Positions 36,344 to 44,711 are shown, counted from the stretch's first letter. The stretch: DNA of 64,000 bases from Sporosarcina sp. ACRSM (GCF_022346545.1 NZ_JAKRNU010000001.1:496001-560000), one strand, 5' to 3'. Notes: generated by a model from the letters alone, not told the origin. Translations and numbers: made by a program.

Positions 36344-37785
36344 CTATCCGCCTCCTCTAGTAACCTTGTTATAGGAACAATTTCAATGGTCTCTCCGCTT
36401 TTATCAATGCTTAATAGAAATAAGCGTTTAAACCAGTTTTCTTCAAAATAAAATTCCTCATCAATTATTTCAAATGGCATCGTGACAACATTAAATTTCC
36501 GATCATTGTAAACATAAAACAACTCTTTTTTCGGAAACCTGAACTGTCTGAGCGCATTTTCAATATAAATGGATCTTTCATTGGACGAGACATCATAACC
36601 GACACCACTTAAAAGTTGCTTTGCCGGATAGTAAGCCCTTCCGTCTTTCAGGATGATCTGCACATCTGGAAGCACTTCTCCCTCCAATGCTACCTCACGC
36701 GGATCTTCGAACAGGAACGGATACCGAACGGAATCATCTTGCATGTTCCTTGAGAAATACCTCGTTTTGAACCCGGTCACCTCTAGGACCAACTCATCCA
36801 GAACAGCCGCATCGATCGCTTGTCCTTCGCGCGCTTCCAACAGTTTCCGAAACTGCTTGGACTCTTCCTCTGAGAGCGTGTCAAAAAATGTCTGAACCAT
36901 ATGGCGTGTATTATCCGCTCCCACTGGTTTTCCGCTCATGATCGAAGCAAGCACTTCCACAATTGCCGCATTGCCGGATACGGAAAAACGACTATGCATA
37001 TGATTTGTGAAAATTCGATCGGCTACTTGATCCACTTTAGCAAGGCTTGTAATCATGAACCTCGCTGTGTCAATCGCAGGATTTTCGTTATCAATGACAA
37101 TCGTCGAGTGGTCGGCTCCTACCAGGTGTAATGCCTCATCGACCTCTCCGAAGCGATCAGCCTCTACCCCTGCACCGAAAACAGAAAGCGCCTTCCCTTG
37201 GTGGACAAGTGGCAACTCCCGTTGTTGCCAATACAGATCCGAGACCTCTCCTGCACCTCGGTACAATAGATAATCGATAGAATCCATTTTTTTCTCGCCG
37301 ACACGTTCCAAACCATTTATCCAAATCCCGCCAATCGCGGGTTCATCGGTTATATGCATCGTTGTGAAGGCAGCCTTCATCCCGTGCAAAGCAGCGAAAG
37401 GTTCATGGAAGAGCGCGTTTTTTTGCATCGATCCCTCTTTTGGTATTTCATATGAAACGGATTGACTGTCATTCACCCCCTCCAAAAAAGCGGTGACATT
37501 GTCATCCAAACGTTCACAGGATGTTGCTTCTTCCAAGTAACAGGAGCGGTTTACACTTGTTGCAGGCCAAACAATTTCCTGTCGATCTTCCGAAAGATTA
37601 CGGAAATGATGACGGATATACAAAGCATCGGGACGGTTCACCACTTCGATTTCCTGCGCATATGTCAAAGGCGCATCTCCTTTGGCAAATGCTTCTCCCG
37701 CTTGTTTATAATGCATGTATATCAAAATTGTATTGACCACCAGAAGGACAGCAACTGCCCTTAATAAGTATTTCAAAGTGTACAC
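36340..37785 (-). CDS. Uncharacterised membrane-anchored protein upstream of rsmD
   Basis: I do not recognise this 481-aa protein. It has one N-terminal transmembrane segment (about 6-24) and otherwise looks extracytoplasmic. Its C-terminal part (about 385-470: VQIILKDGRAYYPAKQLLSG, SSNERSIYI, KKELFYVYNDRKFNV) resembles a stalk domain of the copper-amine-oxidase-N type. There are two cysteines in CYLEEATSC. The stop overlaps the rsmD start (ATGA), so translation is coupled. Envelope-associated role inferred only. Confidence 0.75.
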
Positions 37786-37892
37786 CTCGTTGTGTTAATG
37801 TTCTATGCATGGGCATCCGACTTGAATCGGATGTCCGAAATAGTGTGTTCATGTTATGCTATGTATCGTACATCAGAAAGGTAGTGTTCTCT

Positions 37893-38288
37893 ATGATTTT
37901 ACATCAACGATTCATCGAGCTCGGCGAGGGATATGGAGACGTTTACGAATTATGCGAACTGATCAGAACGAACCGTGATCGACTGCACGGCACATTCATC
38001 CTTTCGTCCTCCACACCGTCAGGGCATGCCCTTTCACTTGCAGCAACCTTTAACCCTGCAGGTACGAACCACTTCATGCCGATTTACATTTGCAGGGAAG
38101 GGATTATCCAGCAAGATGAAGTGAAATCGAAAAGAAGGATTCTTTTTGAAGAAGCGGCTGCATCGGCAAATAGCACCCCTGTCACAATCGAGTTGAAACA
38201 CTCTTCAGAATTCAAGGAACGCGAATTATTCTATCAGTATGCAATCGGGATCCTGCGACTCAATCATTTACTTCCACCATTGAGATGA
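37893..38288 (+). CDS. Conserved Bacillales protein (DUF7147-like)
   Basis: A small soluble protein of 131 aa beginning MILHQRFIELGEGYGDVYEL and containing MPIYICREGI. Similar proteins occur in Bacillales genomes; annotation as methylthioribose kinase in some databases has no support that I can see. ATG 37893 has AAAGG 10 bp upstream; the open frame extends 28 codons further without a ribosome-binding site. Divergent from the 481-aa gene. Confidence 0.68.
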   Translation: MILHQRFIELGEGYGDVYELCELIRTNRDRLHGTFILSSSTPSGHALSLAATFNPAGTNHFMPIYICREGIIQQDEVKSKRRILFEEAAASANSTPVTIELKHSSEFKERELFYQYAIGILRLNHLLPPLR

Positions 38289-38392
38289 GGCTTTCTCCTA
38301 TCATCATTTTTGGCGGATTCATTCGTCCGCGACCATTCCCTCAGCCTGATTGAAAATACTTGCCGACAGGCTGACCGGCTTATTGAGTCAAT

Positions 38393-38665
38393 TCATAAGC
38401 CGGTTTTATAGTCATACTCTTTCGCTTTATCCGGTTTAGCATTTTCATATTCCGTTTTGAGAAATGGACGGTAAGAAGGCAACACTTTTTTCACAGATGA
38501 AAGACGAGCTAATTTACCCATGACCGTGTCGACATCCTCCATGTCACAATAAAGGATAACGTATTTCATTTTGCGTGATATATAATGTACATGACCATAT
38601 TTCCGGAACGATTTCGCCTGCTTTAAATGATGGAGATATACAATAATACCTTGACGATCGACCAT
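38393..38665 (-). CDS. ylbG: YlbG family protein (UPF0298)
   Basis: A 90-aa cytosolic protein starting [20 protein letters not shown], with [12 protein letters not shown] and [20 protein letters not shown]. The family is restricted to Bacillota; function unknown. GAGGGGG precedes ATG 38665. In Bacillus subtilis it directly follows ylbF, but here a repeat cluster and a glycerophosphodiesterase gene separate them. Its stop codon lies inside an ACCGGCTTAT/ATAAGCCGGT hairpin (38376-38404) that lacks a T-run. Confidence 0.9.
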   Translation of the reverse strand: MVDRQGIIVYLHHLKQAKSFRKYGHVHYISRKMKYVILYCDMEDVDTVMGKLARLSSVKKVLPSYRPFLKTEYENAKPDKAKEYDYKTGL

Positions 38666-38717
38666 AGATTCCCCCTCTTTTCCTACCCCATACAATACCA
38701 TAAGTTTGAAATACCCT

Positions 38718-39113
38718 GCAACCAAAGAAAAGCGCAGACGACCGCTTAGACGTGACAGGCATAAGACGATTTGGCGAAGCGGCGCTCTTTGCCGCACAGC
38801 CAAAACGGCTTATGACCCGAGCGTCTGGGAGCCGGAGCTGGACAATAAGAAAAGCGTAGGGCGCCTGCTTATTAGAGGAACGCAGTCTAAGTGCGCGACG
38901 TCCTGTCGCAACGACTGCATAACTTGCATCGTGCAAGCCTCAGGCATAAGGCGAGTCAACGGCGTGGCGCTCTTTGCCACAGAGTTGACTTGACTATCAA
39001 GGAACACAGTCTAAGTTCGCCGCGTCCTGCGGCAACAACTGCGTAACTCACATCCTGTGAGCCTCCGAGCATCTGGCGCCCGGAGCTGGACAATAAGAAA
39101 AGCGTAGGGCGCC
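38718..39113. repeat. Cluster of structured hairpin repeats between ylbG and the glpQ-like gene
   Basis: Two nested hairpins share the loop GCTCTTT: GCGGC/GCCGC (38779-38795) inside CATAAG/CTTATG (38760-38765, 38809-38814), and GTGGC/GCCAC (38964-38980) inside AGTCAAC/GTTGACT (38954-38960, 38984-38990). Two module B copies on the minus strand have CTTGCA-TGCAAG (38923-38937) with GCGAC/GTCGC (38895-38909), and CTCACA-TGTGAG (39047-39061) with GCCGC/GCGGC (39019-39033). A 34-bp segment is repeated exactly at 38832-38865 and 39080-39113. No gene is visible in it. Confidence 0.85.
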
Positions 39114-39129
39114 GGAGTCCAGAACTTTA

Positions 39130-39158
39130 CTGACAGCGCCAATCTTTTGTTCTATAAT
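39130..39158 (+). promoter_or_regulatory. Sigma-A promoter of the glpQ-like gene
   Basis: CTGACA (39130-39135) and TATAAT (39153-39158) with a 17-bp spacer, about 30 bp before the start codon. Confidence 0.72.
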
Positions 39159-39191
39159 AAAAACATCTGTAATTGTTGAGGAGGATCCTGA

Positions 39192-40100
39192 ATGGGAAGA
39201 AAAACAAAGGTGGCCCTCACTGTCGGTGCAGCCGGCGTTGCTGCGTGGGCGGCTTCCAAAGCCGTTGCCAAACCGATCCCCCGTGAAGGGAAAATAGCGC
39301 TTGACTTCAAAAAACCGGTCGTCCTCGCTCATCGTGGGGGACTTTCAGAAGCACCTGAACATACATCAGTGGCGTTTTCCAAATCTGCTGCACTTGGCAT
39401 TCATGGTTTTGCGATCGATATCCGTTTAACGAAAGATGAAGAAATTGTCGTTTTTCACGATGAATACCTTGAACGTACAACAGACTTATCCGGAAGAATT
39501 TCCGATTACACATTTGACGACTTAAAAAAAGCCGATGCAGGCTACCATTTTACAGACGCATCGGGTCATCATCCTTATCGAGGGAAAGGCGAAACCATCC
39601 TCTCCCTACGTGAACTGTTAGAATTGTATCCCCATCTGTTGATTGTCATCAACTTGAAAGATTCCCCAGACACTTATGAAGGGAGTTTGATGCCTTCTAA
39701 GCTTTGGAGATTACTTGAAGAACTTGGCGTGGAAGACTGTGTCGCTGTCACAAGCATCTACGATGAGCAAATTGACCGATTCAATTTATACGCACAGAAC
39801 CGGGTAGCCATCGGAGCCGGCGATTCAGAAGTGAAGAAAGCCTACGCTTCCTATACGAGCAAATTTGGACATCTTTACAATCCAAAAGCCGACTTTTACC
39901 GAATTCCCGCCAAACTCGGTGTATTTCCGCTCGGATTGGAAGGGTTCATCCAATTTTTGGACCAATTGAATATCCCCGTTTATTTCGAAGGGATCGAAGA
40001 GAAGGAGTCCTGCGTCAAACGATTGAATGCTGGAGCTTCCGGATTCATAACCGATCACCCGACTAGCCTTATGGAGATCATTCAGGAACATGCCGAATAA
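39192..40100 (+). CDS. Glycerophosphodiester phosphodiesterase family protein
   Basis: Hydrolase of the GDPD TIM-barrel family, predicted to release glycerol-3-phosphate from glycerophosphodiesters. The 302-aa protein has an N-terminal hydrophobic segment (about 5-25) that may be a membrane anchor, the catalytic LAHRGGLSEAPEHT (about 45-58) and the metal-binding DIRLTKDEEIVVFHDE (about 76-91). GAGGAGG precedes the ATG. It sits alone on the plus strand between ylbG and ylbF, next to repeat elements. Confidence 0.9.
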   Translation: MGRKTKVALTVGAAGVAAWAASKAVAKPIPREGKIALDFKKPVVLAHRGGLSEAPEHTSVAFSKSAALGIHGFAIDIRLTKDEEIVVFHDEYLERTTDLSGRISDYTFDDLKKADAGYHFTDASGHHPYRGKGETILSLRELLELYPHLLIVINLKDSPDTYEGSLMPSKLWRLLEELGVEDCVAVTSIYDEQIDRFNLYAQNRVAIGAGDSEVKKAYASYTSKFGHLYNPKADFYRIPAKLGVFPLGLEGFIQFLDQLNIPVYFEGIEEKESCVKRLNAGASGFITDHPTSLMEIIQEHAE

Positions 40101-40149
40101 AAAACAGGTTGCCATCCGTCGACTATCCGACAGATTCGCAACCTGTTTT
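40101..40149. terminator. Bidirectional terminator between the glpQ-like gene and ylbF
   Basis: AAAACAGGTTGC (40101-40112) pairs with GCAACCTGTTTT (40138-40149), with A/T-runs on both sides; the genes converge here. Confidence 0.88.
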
Positions 40150-40159
40150 TCTTCACATC

Positions 40160-40603
40160 CTATGCAGAGCAAGAACAGGATCCGCCTGTTCCACAACCGC
40201 TTCCACAAGAAGAATCGGTGAAAAATGCACTGCCGGCGGGAACTTTTACAGCATCCGAAACGGATTTCGCAAGGATGGATCCGATTTCATCCAATATATA
40301 CTGCACATCATTCTCCGCCAACCTCAGCTCCGCAATACGCTCATTAAGATCGAGTTCGCGTTTTTGCACACGGATGCTTTTCATCACTATATGATAATCC
40401 GGATGATATCTTCCGAACCGTTGTACTTCTTCATAGCGTTCTTTCATTTCCGTAAACTCCTGAATCGTTTTCACTAGATCGGCGTCCGAATAGACGGCAT
40501 CATGCGCTTTCTGATAGTCATTTACGGTTTCTGATGAAAGAAGCATTTGAGTAAGTTCCTCAGCACTCTCGATGATGGTCATCCATTCTTCGCTCATCAT
40601 CAT
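40160..40603 (-). CDS. ylbF: YlbF/YmcA family regulator
   Basis: Member of the Y-complex (YlbF, YmcA, YaaT) that promotes RNase Y-dependent mRNA processing and sporulation/competence/biofilm in Bacillus subtilis. The 147-aa helical protein ends in a cysteine-rich tail, CGSGCGTGGSCSC, consistent with the Fe-S cluster reported for the complex. I use ATG 40603, 8 bp after GGAGGGG. The two following in-frame ATGs are possible. Confidence 0.92.
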   Translation of the reverse strand: MMMSEEWMTIIESAEELTQMLLSSETVNDYQKAHDAVYSDADLVKTIQEFTEMKERYEEVQRFGRYHPDYHIVMKSIRVQKRELDLNERIAELRLAENDVQYILDEIGSILAKSVSDAVKVPAGSAFFTDSSCGSGCGTGGSCSCSA

Positions 40604-40691
40604 GGGTTGATCCCCTCCCATCTCCTACAATGATACCAGATGTGATTGCAAATATGCATCTATTGATGATTATTTTTATTCCGCTTTAACG

Positions 40692-41005
40692 GGCAGTAAG
40701 ACTCCCACCTCAAGACTTAAGTAAAACGATAAGGATAGGTGGGAGATCAACTGCCAATCGAACAGCGAAGGGTTCGATTTGCCGTATTTCTGCGCTCTTT
40801 GCAGAAATTAAGGCACTTACAGGACGCCGCGAACTTAAGTTGCCTTCCTTCAGCGGATAGTTTGGACATCCGTTAAAGGAAGATAAAAGCCCGATTAGTT
40901 CGGGCCAACACGATGTTGGTCACACAAGCGTTGTCACAGGACGTGACGCTTTTAGCTTGTATTCCCCTCAATCATTGGGGGATGGGGAAAACCCCCAATG
41001 ATTAA
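40692..41005. repeat. Cluster of structured hairpin repeats between ylbF and murE
   Basis: GGCAGT/ACTGCC (40692-40697, 40750-40755) encloses ACTCCCACCT/AGGTGGGAG. Module A copy 4 follows (AATCGAAC/GTTCGATT 40756-40779; TGCCGTATTTCTGC/GCAGAAATTAAGGCA 40780-40815, loop GCTCTTT), then a stem around AGTTTGGAC (40845-40885). Module B copy 5 has CCAACA-CGA-TGTTGG (40905-40919) and ACAAGC/GCTTGT (40924-40929, 40955-40960) enclosing GTCAC-AGGAC-GTGAC (40933-40947). Last is AATCATTGGGGG/CCCCCAATGATT (40970-41004). No gene is seen. Confidence 0.85.
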
Positions 41006-41014
41006 AGTTTCACT

Positions 41015-42439
41015 TTATGATTGGGGAGAAGTTGTTTTTTCAAGTAATGCTTGAGCCGCTTCATCATAATCTGAAAACGGCAACAGCCCTTCTGAAGTAT
41101 GCTGTGTTTTTTCATGCCCTTTCCCTGCAATCAGCACAATATCTCCCGGCGCAGCACTGAATATCGCTTTACGAATAGCATATTTACGGTCAAGCACTGC
41201 CTCAATCGCCGAACAATCCCCTCCAAACCCTTCCATAATATCCTGGATGATCGCTGCTGGATCTTCATTTCGCGGATTATCCGATGTGACGATGACACTG
41301 GACGAATACAGGACGGCAAGCTCACCCATCTCCGCCCGCTTCCCTTTATCGCGTTCTCCGCCACAGCCGAAAACCGTAATCAGCCGACCATAACATAAAT
41401 GAGATAATGTATGGAGCACGGCATGGAGTGCGTCCGGGGTATGTGCATAGTCAATGTATACCGTTACACCATCACGCTCTACGCGTTGCAACCTTCCTTC
41501 TGGGAGTCGGAGCAATGCACAATAAGGCAAAACTTCTTCCAAACGATAACCCATGACCAAAAGCACACTGACGGCAGCCAATGCATTCATACGATTATAG
41601 TGACCCGGTATCATTAGTTGCGAATCCAGGATGGATAACTGGACATCTGCGGATAAATCTGTACCGAAGTAGACAATCGGCGCGGGACAATCTTTCGCCA
41701 TTTCCATACATTCCAGATCATCCGAGTTGATCACCATCGTGTCCACCATCTGGAAAAGTTTCTTTTTTGCTTGGATGTAACAAGATTTTCCGCCGTGTTC
41801 TTCATAATGGTCAGTGCCGATATTCAGTAAGACACCAACATCTATTTCACACGCATCCAATCGGTGAGAAGAGAGACCGAGCGACGAAGCTTCTAGGATC
41901 ACATGTGTAACGGCTTGTTGTTCACATGCTTTCAATAAAGGGTGAAGATATTCGGCAGGTAGTGTGGTCATCTGCGGGAGTTCAACATCTGTTCTTACAC
42001 CATCGATAAACAATCCCGTCGTACCAATGACGGCTGTGCGCTCTCCAAGATGGCTAAGCAATTGCCCGATAAAATGTGTGACAGTCGTTTTTCCGTTTGT
42101 GCCGGTCACTGCAATTACTTGCAATCGGCTCGCCGGATTCCCTGCAAGCCGCGCACTTGCATGAGCGATAAAGCGCCGGCAATCCGGAACAGTGATGACA
42201 GGGATCTCAGCAGGCATTTCTTTACTATATAAGCTTTCGATAACGATCGCTACAGCTCCTCGTTCAAGTGCTTCATCAATATATAAAGCACCATCATTCC
42301 GAGACCCTTTCCTCGCAACAAAGATAAAACCTTTTTTTACCCGTGTCGAGTTTTCCGTAATACCCGTGACTGCTACTCGAAATTCCCCACCACTGACCGT
42401 ACATGGCCAGTCTTTTATAAGCTCCGTTAAATTCAGCAC
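41015..42439 (-). CDS. murE: UDP-MurNAc-tripeptide synthetase (MurE), meso-DAP type
   Basis: Mur ligase adding the third residue to UDP-MurNAc-L-Ala-D-Glu. The protein (about 474 aa) has the MurE N-terminal domain, P-loop TGTNGKTT (112-119), the lysine-rich AKKKLF, FGCGGERDKGKR, and AGKGHEKTQ. The substrate motif is DNPR (387-390), the form associated with meso-diaminopimelate rather than L-lysine enzymes. The DH motif region (NIGTDHYEEHGG) departs from the usual DHLDYHG. The start is uncertain: GTG at 42439 or 42442, just after AAGGGGAG. It lies outside the dcw cluster, divergent from an aspartokinase gene. Confidence 0.88.
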   Translation of the reverse strand: MLNLTELIKDWPCTVSGGEFRVAVTGITENSTRVKKGFIFVARKGSRNDGALYIDEALERGAVAIVIESLYSKEMPAEIPVITVPDCRRFIAHASARLAGNPASRLQVIAVTGTNGKTTVTHFIGQLLSHLGERTAVIGTTGLFIDGVRTDVELPQMTTLPAEYLHPLLKACEQQAVTHVILEASSLGLSSHRLDACEIDVGVLLNIGTDHYEEHGGKSCYIQAKKKLFQMVDTMVINSDDLECMEMAKDCPAPIVYFGTDLSADVQLSILDSQLMIPGHYNRMNALAAVSVLLVMGYRLEEVLPYCALLRLPEGRLQRVERDGVTVYIDYAHTPDALHAVLHTLSHLCYGRLITVFGCGGERDKGKRAEMGELAVLYSSSVIVTSDNPRNEDPAAIIQDIMEGFGGDCSAIEAVLDRKYAIRKAIFSAAPGDIVLIAGKGHEKTQHTSEGLLPFSDYDEAAQALLEKTTSPQS

Positions 42440-42491
42440 CACTCTCCCCTTCCCGAACATTTTCTGTGAAATCGAATATATTGAGAGCGAA

Positions 42492-42526
42492 CATACTTTA
42501 TCGTATGACGAAATTCCAATGAACGT
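42492..42526. promoter_or_regulatory. Divergent control region with sigma-K-like -10 motifs
   Basis: The 16-bp CATACTTTATCGTATG (42492-42507) is an inverted repeat, CATAC/GTATG. It holds CATANNNTA on both strands: CATACTTTA (plus) and CATACGATA (minus, 42499-42507). On the minus strand an AC lies 17 bp upstream of it (42525-42526), which fits the sigma-K pattern AC-N17-CATANNNTA for murE. No good sigma-A promoter was seen for either gene. The motif is short, so chance cannot be excluded. Confidence 0.4.
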
Positions 42527-42549
42527 CACGAAGAAAGTTGGGAATCAAT

Positions 42550-43281
42550 ATGATCATCCAAAAATTCGGTGGAATTGCGATGCAGGACAAAGAAATAAGA
42601 AGTAAGTGCATCAGTCATATAAAGGATGGACTGGATGAGTTTGGAACCGTGGTGATTGTCGTCTCTGCTATCGGACGTTTCGGAGATCCTTATGCTACGG
42701 ATACGCTTCTACAAATCACAGATGCTTTTTCATCTTCCACAGCGGCAAGCGATCTTGCTGCGTCTTGCGGTGAACTGATTGCAGCTGCTGTCCTGTCAGC
42801 TGAACTAGCCGAGGAAGGTGTTCCAAACGCCGTTCTGCACGGTGTCCAGTCCGGAATAAAAACAGCCGGGGAATTTGGTGACGGCACCATTAGCCATATC
42901 GACCCTTCTTCCATTCTAAAAAAGCTGGAACAAACTAATTGCATCATCATTCCTGGCTTTCAGGGGATCAATGCAGATGGGCAAGTTTTGACCCTTGGAA
43001 GAGGGGGGAGCGATTTAACTGCTGTTGCACTTGCGGGAGCCCTCAAGGCTTCACATGTTGAATTTTTCAAAGATGTACCAGGTGTCATGTCGGACGACCC
43101 ACGGAAGGTAGCCGATCCACAGAAACTAGATTTCCTTAAACTGGAAGACTTTCTTCCTCTTCTGGATTGCGAACGGCCAATCATTCAAAAGCGCGCTGCA
43201 CTTCATGCCATAAAAACAGCGACACCCCTTTATATAAGAGGTGTCGCCAGCACTGAAACAGGGACTTGGATAAAACCTTGA
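42550..43281 (+). CDS. Aspartokinase catalytic domain without ACT domains (DapG-like)
   Basis: Aspartate kinase homologue, first step of the diaminopimelate/lysine pathway. The 243-aa protein starts MIIQKFGG and keeps the catalytic landmarks KFGG (5-8), VVSAIGRFGDPYATD, CGELI, GRGGSDLTAVAL and DVPGVMSDDPR. It ends after the kinase domain, without the two ACT regulatory domains that make ordinary aspartokinases about 400 aa. It should therefore escape end-product inhibition. It most resembles DapG of Bacillus subtilis. ATG 42550 (a TTG at 42538 is possible); the ribosome-binding site is weak. Divergent from the meso-DAP-type murE. Confidence 0.85.
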   Translation: MIIQKFGGIAMQDKEIRSKCISHIKDGLDEFGTVVIVVSAIGRFGDPYATDTLLQITDAFSSSTAASDLAASCGELIAAAVLSAELAEEGVPNAVLHGVQSGIKTAGEFGDGTISHIDPSSILKKLEQTNCIIIPGFQGINADGQVLTLGRGGSDLTAVALAGALKASHVEFFKDVPGVMSDDPRKVADPQKLDFLKLEDFLPLLDCERPIIQKRAALHAIKTATPLYIRGVASTETGTWIKP

Positions 43282-43310
43282 AGGATTTCCTGAGTTATAG
43301 CATATCTCTC

Positions 43311-43352
43311 AAAAAAGAGTGTTGACAAAGTGAAAAGCTTTGTCAACACTCT
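43311..43352 (-). terminator. Terminator of ylbC
   Basis: AGAGTGTTGACAAAG (43316-43330) pairs perfectly with CTTTGTCAACACTCT (43338-43352), followed by a T-run on the minus strand. Confidence 0.9.
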
Positions 43353-43368
43353 AGAGCGGCAATGTTCT

Positions 43369-44442
43369 TCATTGTCGTTTTTTTTCGTCCGTATGCATCC
43401 GTATAAAATCTTGCGTGTAATATTTGCCAAAAGCTCCTGTCCCTAAATGGGTGAAATCCTTATCCAGTAAAACACTTCTATGTGCAGAAGAGTTCAGCCA
43501 CCCATGGACGGCTTCAATGGCATCCACATAATTGGATGCTATATTTTCCCCTGCTTTACGATGATCGATTCCGACCTCTTTCAGCCTTTCAGCTAAGCTC
43601 GCAAGAACGGATGGCTCGTCGGTTTCGTGATTTTCAAGCGCCATGTCTTCACTATGTTTGCGTGCCACTTCGCTTAACTTGTAATCCCCTTGCACGGTAG
43701 GGACTCCGTGCTTTTCCCGATAAATATTCGTGAGATCAAAAATTTGCCGTTCCATCGCTCGATCTACTTCCACTTGCATATTTGATGCCGATCGAGTGGG
43801 TTCCACAATTTCACCCATATAAGACATATCATACGGCTGATGCAGAACGAGCGTAATTGGATCGATAAAACGAATAGCCTCCAGCTTTCCATCTTCTACA
43901 TCGGTATAGAGCTGAGCGTATACATTTTCATATTCAATCAGAGGCCGGCTTTTGACATCCTCACTATTCAACGAGAATGTATAGACATTTCCCCCATTTT
44001 CAATCGAAATTTCAGATTCAATGATCGTAGTCCGATAAATTTCTTCCACGTCTTGACCTATTTCAAAAGGGGCTACATCGGAAGTGTCACTCGCGGTATA
44101 GATCTGATTTACTTTTCCATCTTTTACGCCGACCATCATTTGAGATTCCGTTTGATAAATCCACCATTCATATCCATACTCCGAAGGTTCAACCCGATCC
44201 GGGTCCCCTTTCTGTTCCAATAACTGTTTCGAGCTCTCTCCAACGAAAATAGACAATCCTGAAGTTGGCCGTTCCCTTTGTGGATGAGTCGTTTCTCCCC
44301 CATTTTCAGGTACTTGGATGGCAGAACCCTGTTTCACAGGAGATTCCAACGGCTCATTTTCTTTCACACGGTCATCCATTAAATAGAATAGAATCAGGAC
44401 AATTATCAGAAGCGGTATAATTCTCCAAATAACTTTCATCAT
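43369..44442 (-). CDS. ylbC: CAP-domain protein YlbC
   Basis: Predicted exported or membrane-anchored protein. The 357-aa product has an N-terminal transmembrane segment (about 4-22), a linker, a CAP-associated N-terminal domain (about 65-205) and a C-terminal CAP/SCP domain (about 230-350) with HGVPTVQGDYKLSEVARKHS, GENIA and HRSVLLDKDFTHLGTG. The function of YlbC is unknown. ATG 44442 has AAGG at 8 bp. In Bacillus subtilis ylbC lies between ctaG and ylbF, as the conserved order predicts here. Confidence 0.88.
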   Translation of the reverse strand: MMKVIWRIIPLLIIVLILFYLMDDRVKENEPLESPVKQGSAIQVPENGGETTHPQRERPTSGLSIFVGESSKQLLEQKGDPDRVEPSEYGYEWWIYQTESQMMVGVKDGKVNQIYTASDTSDVAPFEIGQDVEEIYRTTIIESEISIENGGNVYTFSLNSEDVKSRPLIEYENVYAQLYTDVEDGKLEAIRFIDPITLVLHQPYDMSYMGEIVEPTRSASNMQVEVDRAMERQIFDLTNIYREKHGVPTVQGDYKLSEVARKHSEDMALENHETDEPSVLASLAERLKEVGIDHRKAGENIASNYVDAIEAVHGWLNSSAHRSVLLDKDFTHLGTGAFGKYYTQDFIRMHTDEKKRQ

Positions 44443-44593
44443 CCGCCCTGCCTTCATATAATAATTTGTTTATGTACTATGTATAATCTTACCTTAAAGA
44501 ATTGTTCACTTTCATTATACTTCAACTAACCATTTAAAATGTTAAATTTTCATTTCAAATCCACTCCTTTTTATTTTCATCCAAAAAATGTTT

Positions 44594-44647
44594 TCACATA
44601 GAAGGCACTTCCTCTAGATCGTGAAGGTCGGGATTCTCATGCACCAT
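44594..44647 (-). CDS. Possible 17-aa peptide ORF
   Basis: ATG at 44647 is preceded by AGGAG at 8 bp and opens a 17-codon frame encoding MVHENPDLHDLEEVPSM. It lies in the 318-bp gap between yugN and ylbC, upstream of ylbC on the same strand. I do not recognise it; it may be a small protein, a leader peptide or chance. The rest of that gap is A+T-rich, with a TATAAT on the minus strand near 44516. Confidence 0.3.
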   Translation of the reverse strand: MVHENPDLHDLEEVPSM

Positions 44648-44682
44648 GCTTTCCACTCCTATTCATTGACACAATGTTGCCA

Positions 44683-44711
44683 TTGCAACTACTGGAGATT
44701 TGTTCTATTAT
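44683..44711 (+). promoter_or_regulatory. Sigma-A promoter of yugN
   Basis: TTGCAA (44683-44688) and TATTAT (44706-44711) with a 17-bp spacer. A small inverted repeat GTTGC-CATT-GCAAC (44675-44688) overlaps the -35 and could be an operator. Confidence 0.6.

Noticed and set aside
38376..38404. Terminator of ylbG
   Set aside because: A 10-bp stem is present but overlaps the last codons and no T-run follows, so it is not a convincing intrinsic terminator.
42468..42499. Sigma-E promoter for the aspartokinase gene (GAATATAT and CATACTTT)
   Set aside because: Both boxes look right but are only 10 bp apart instead of about 14, so I prefer the sigma-K-like reading and keep it tentative.
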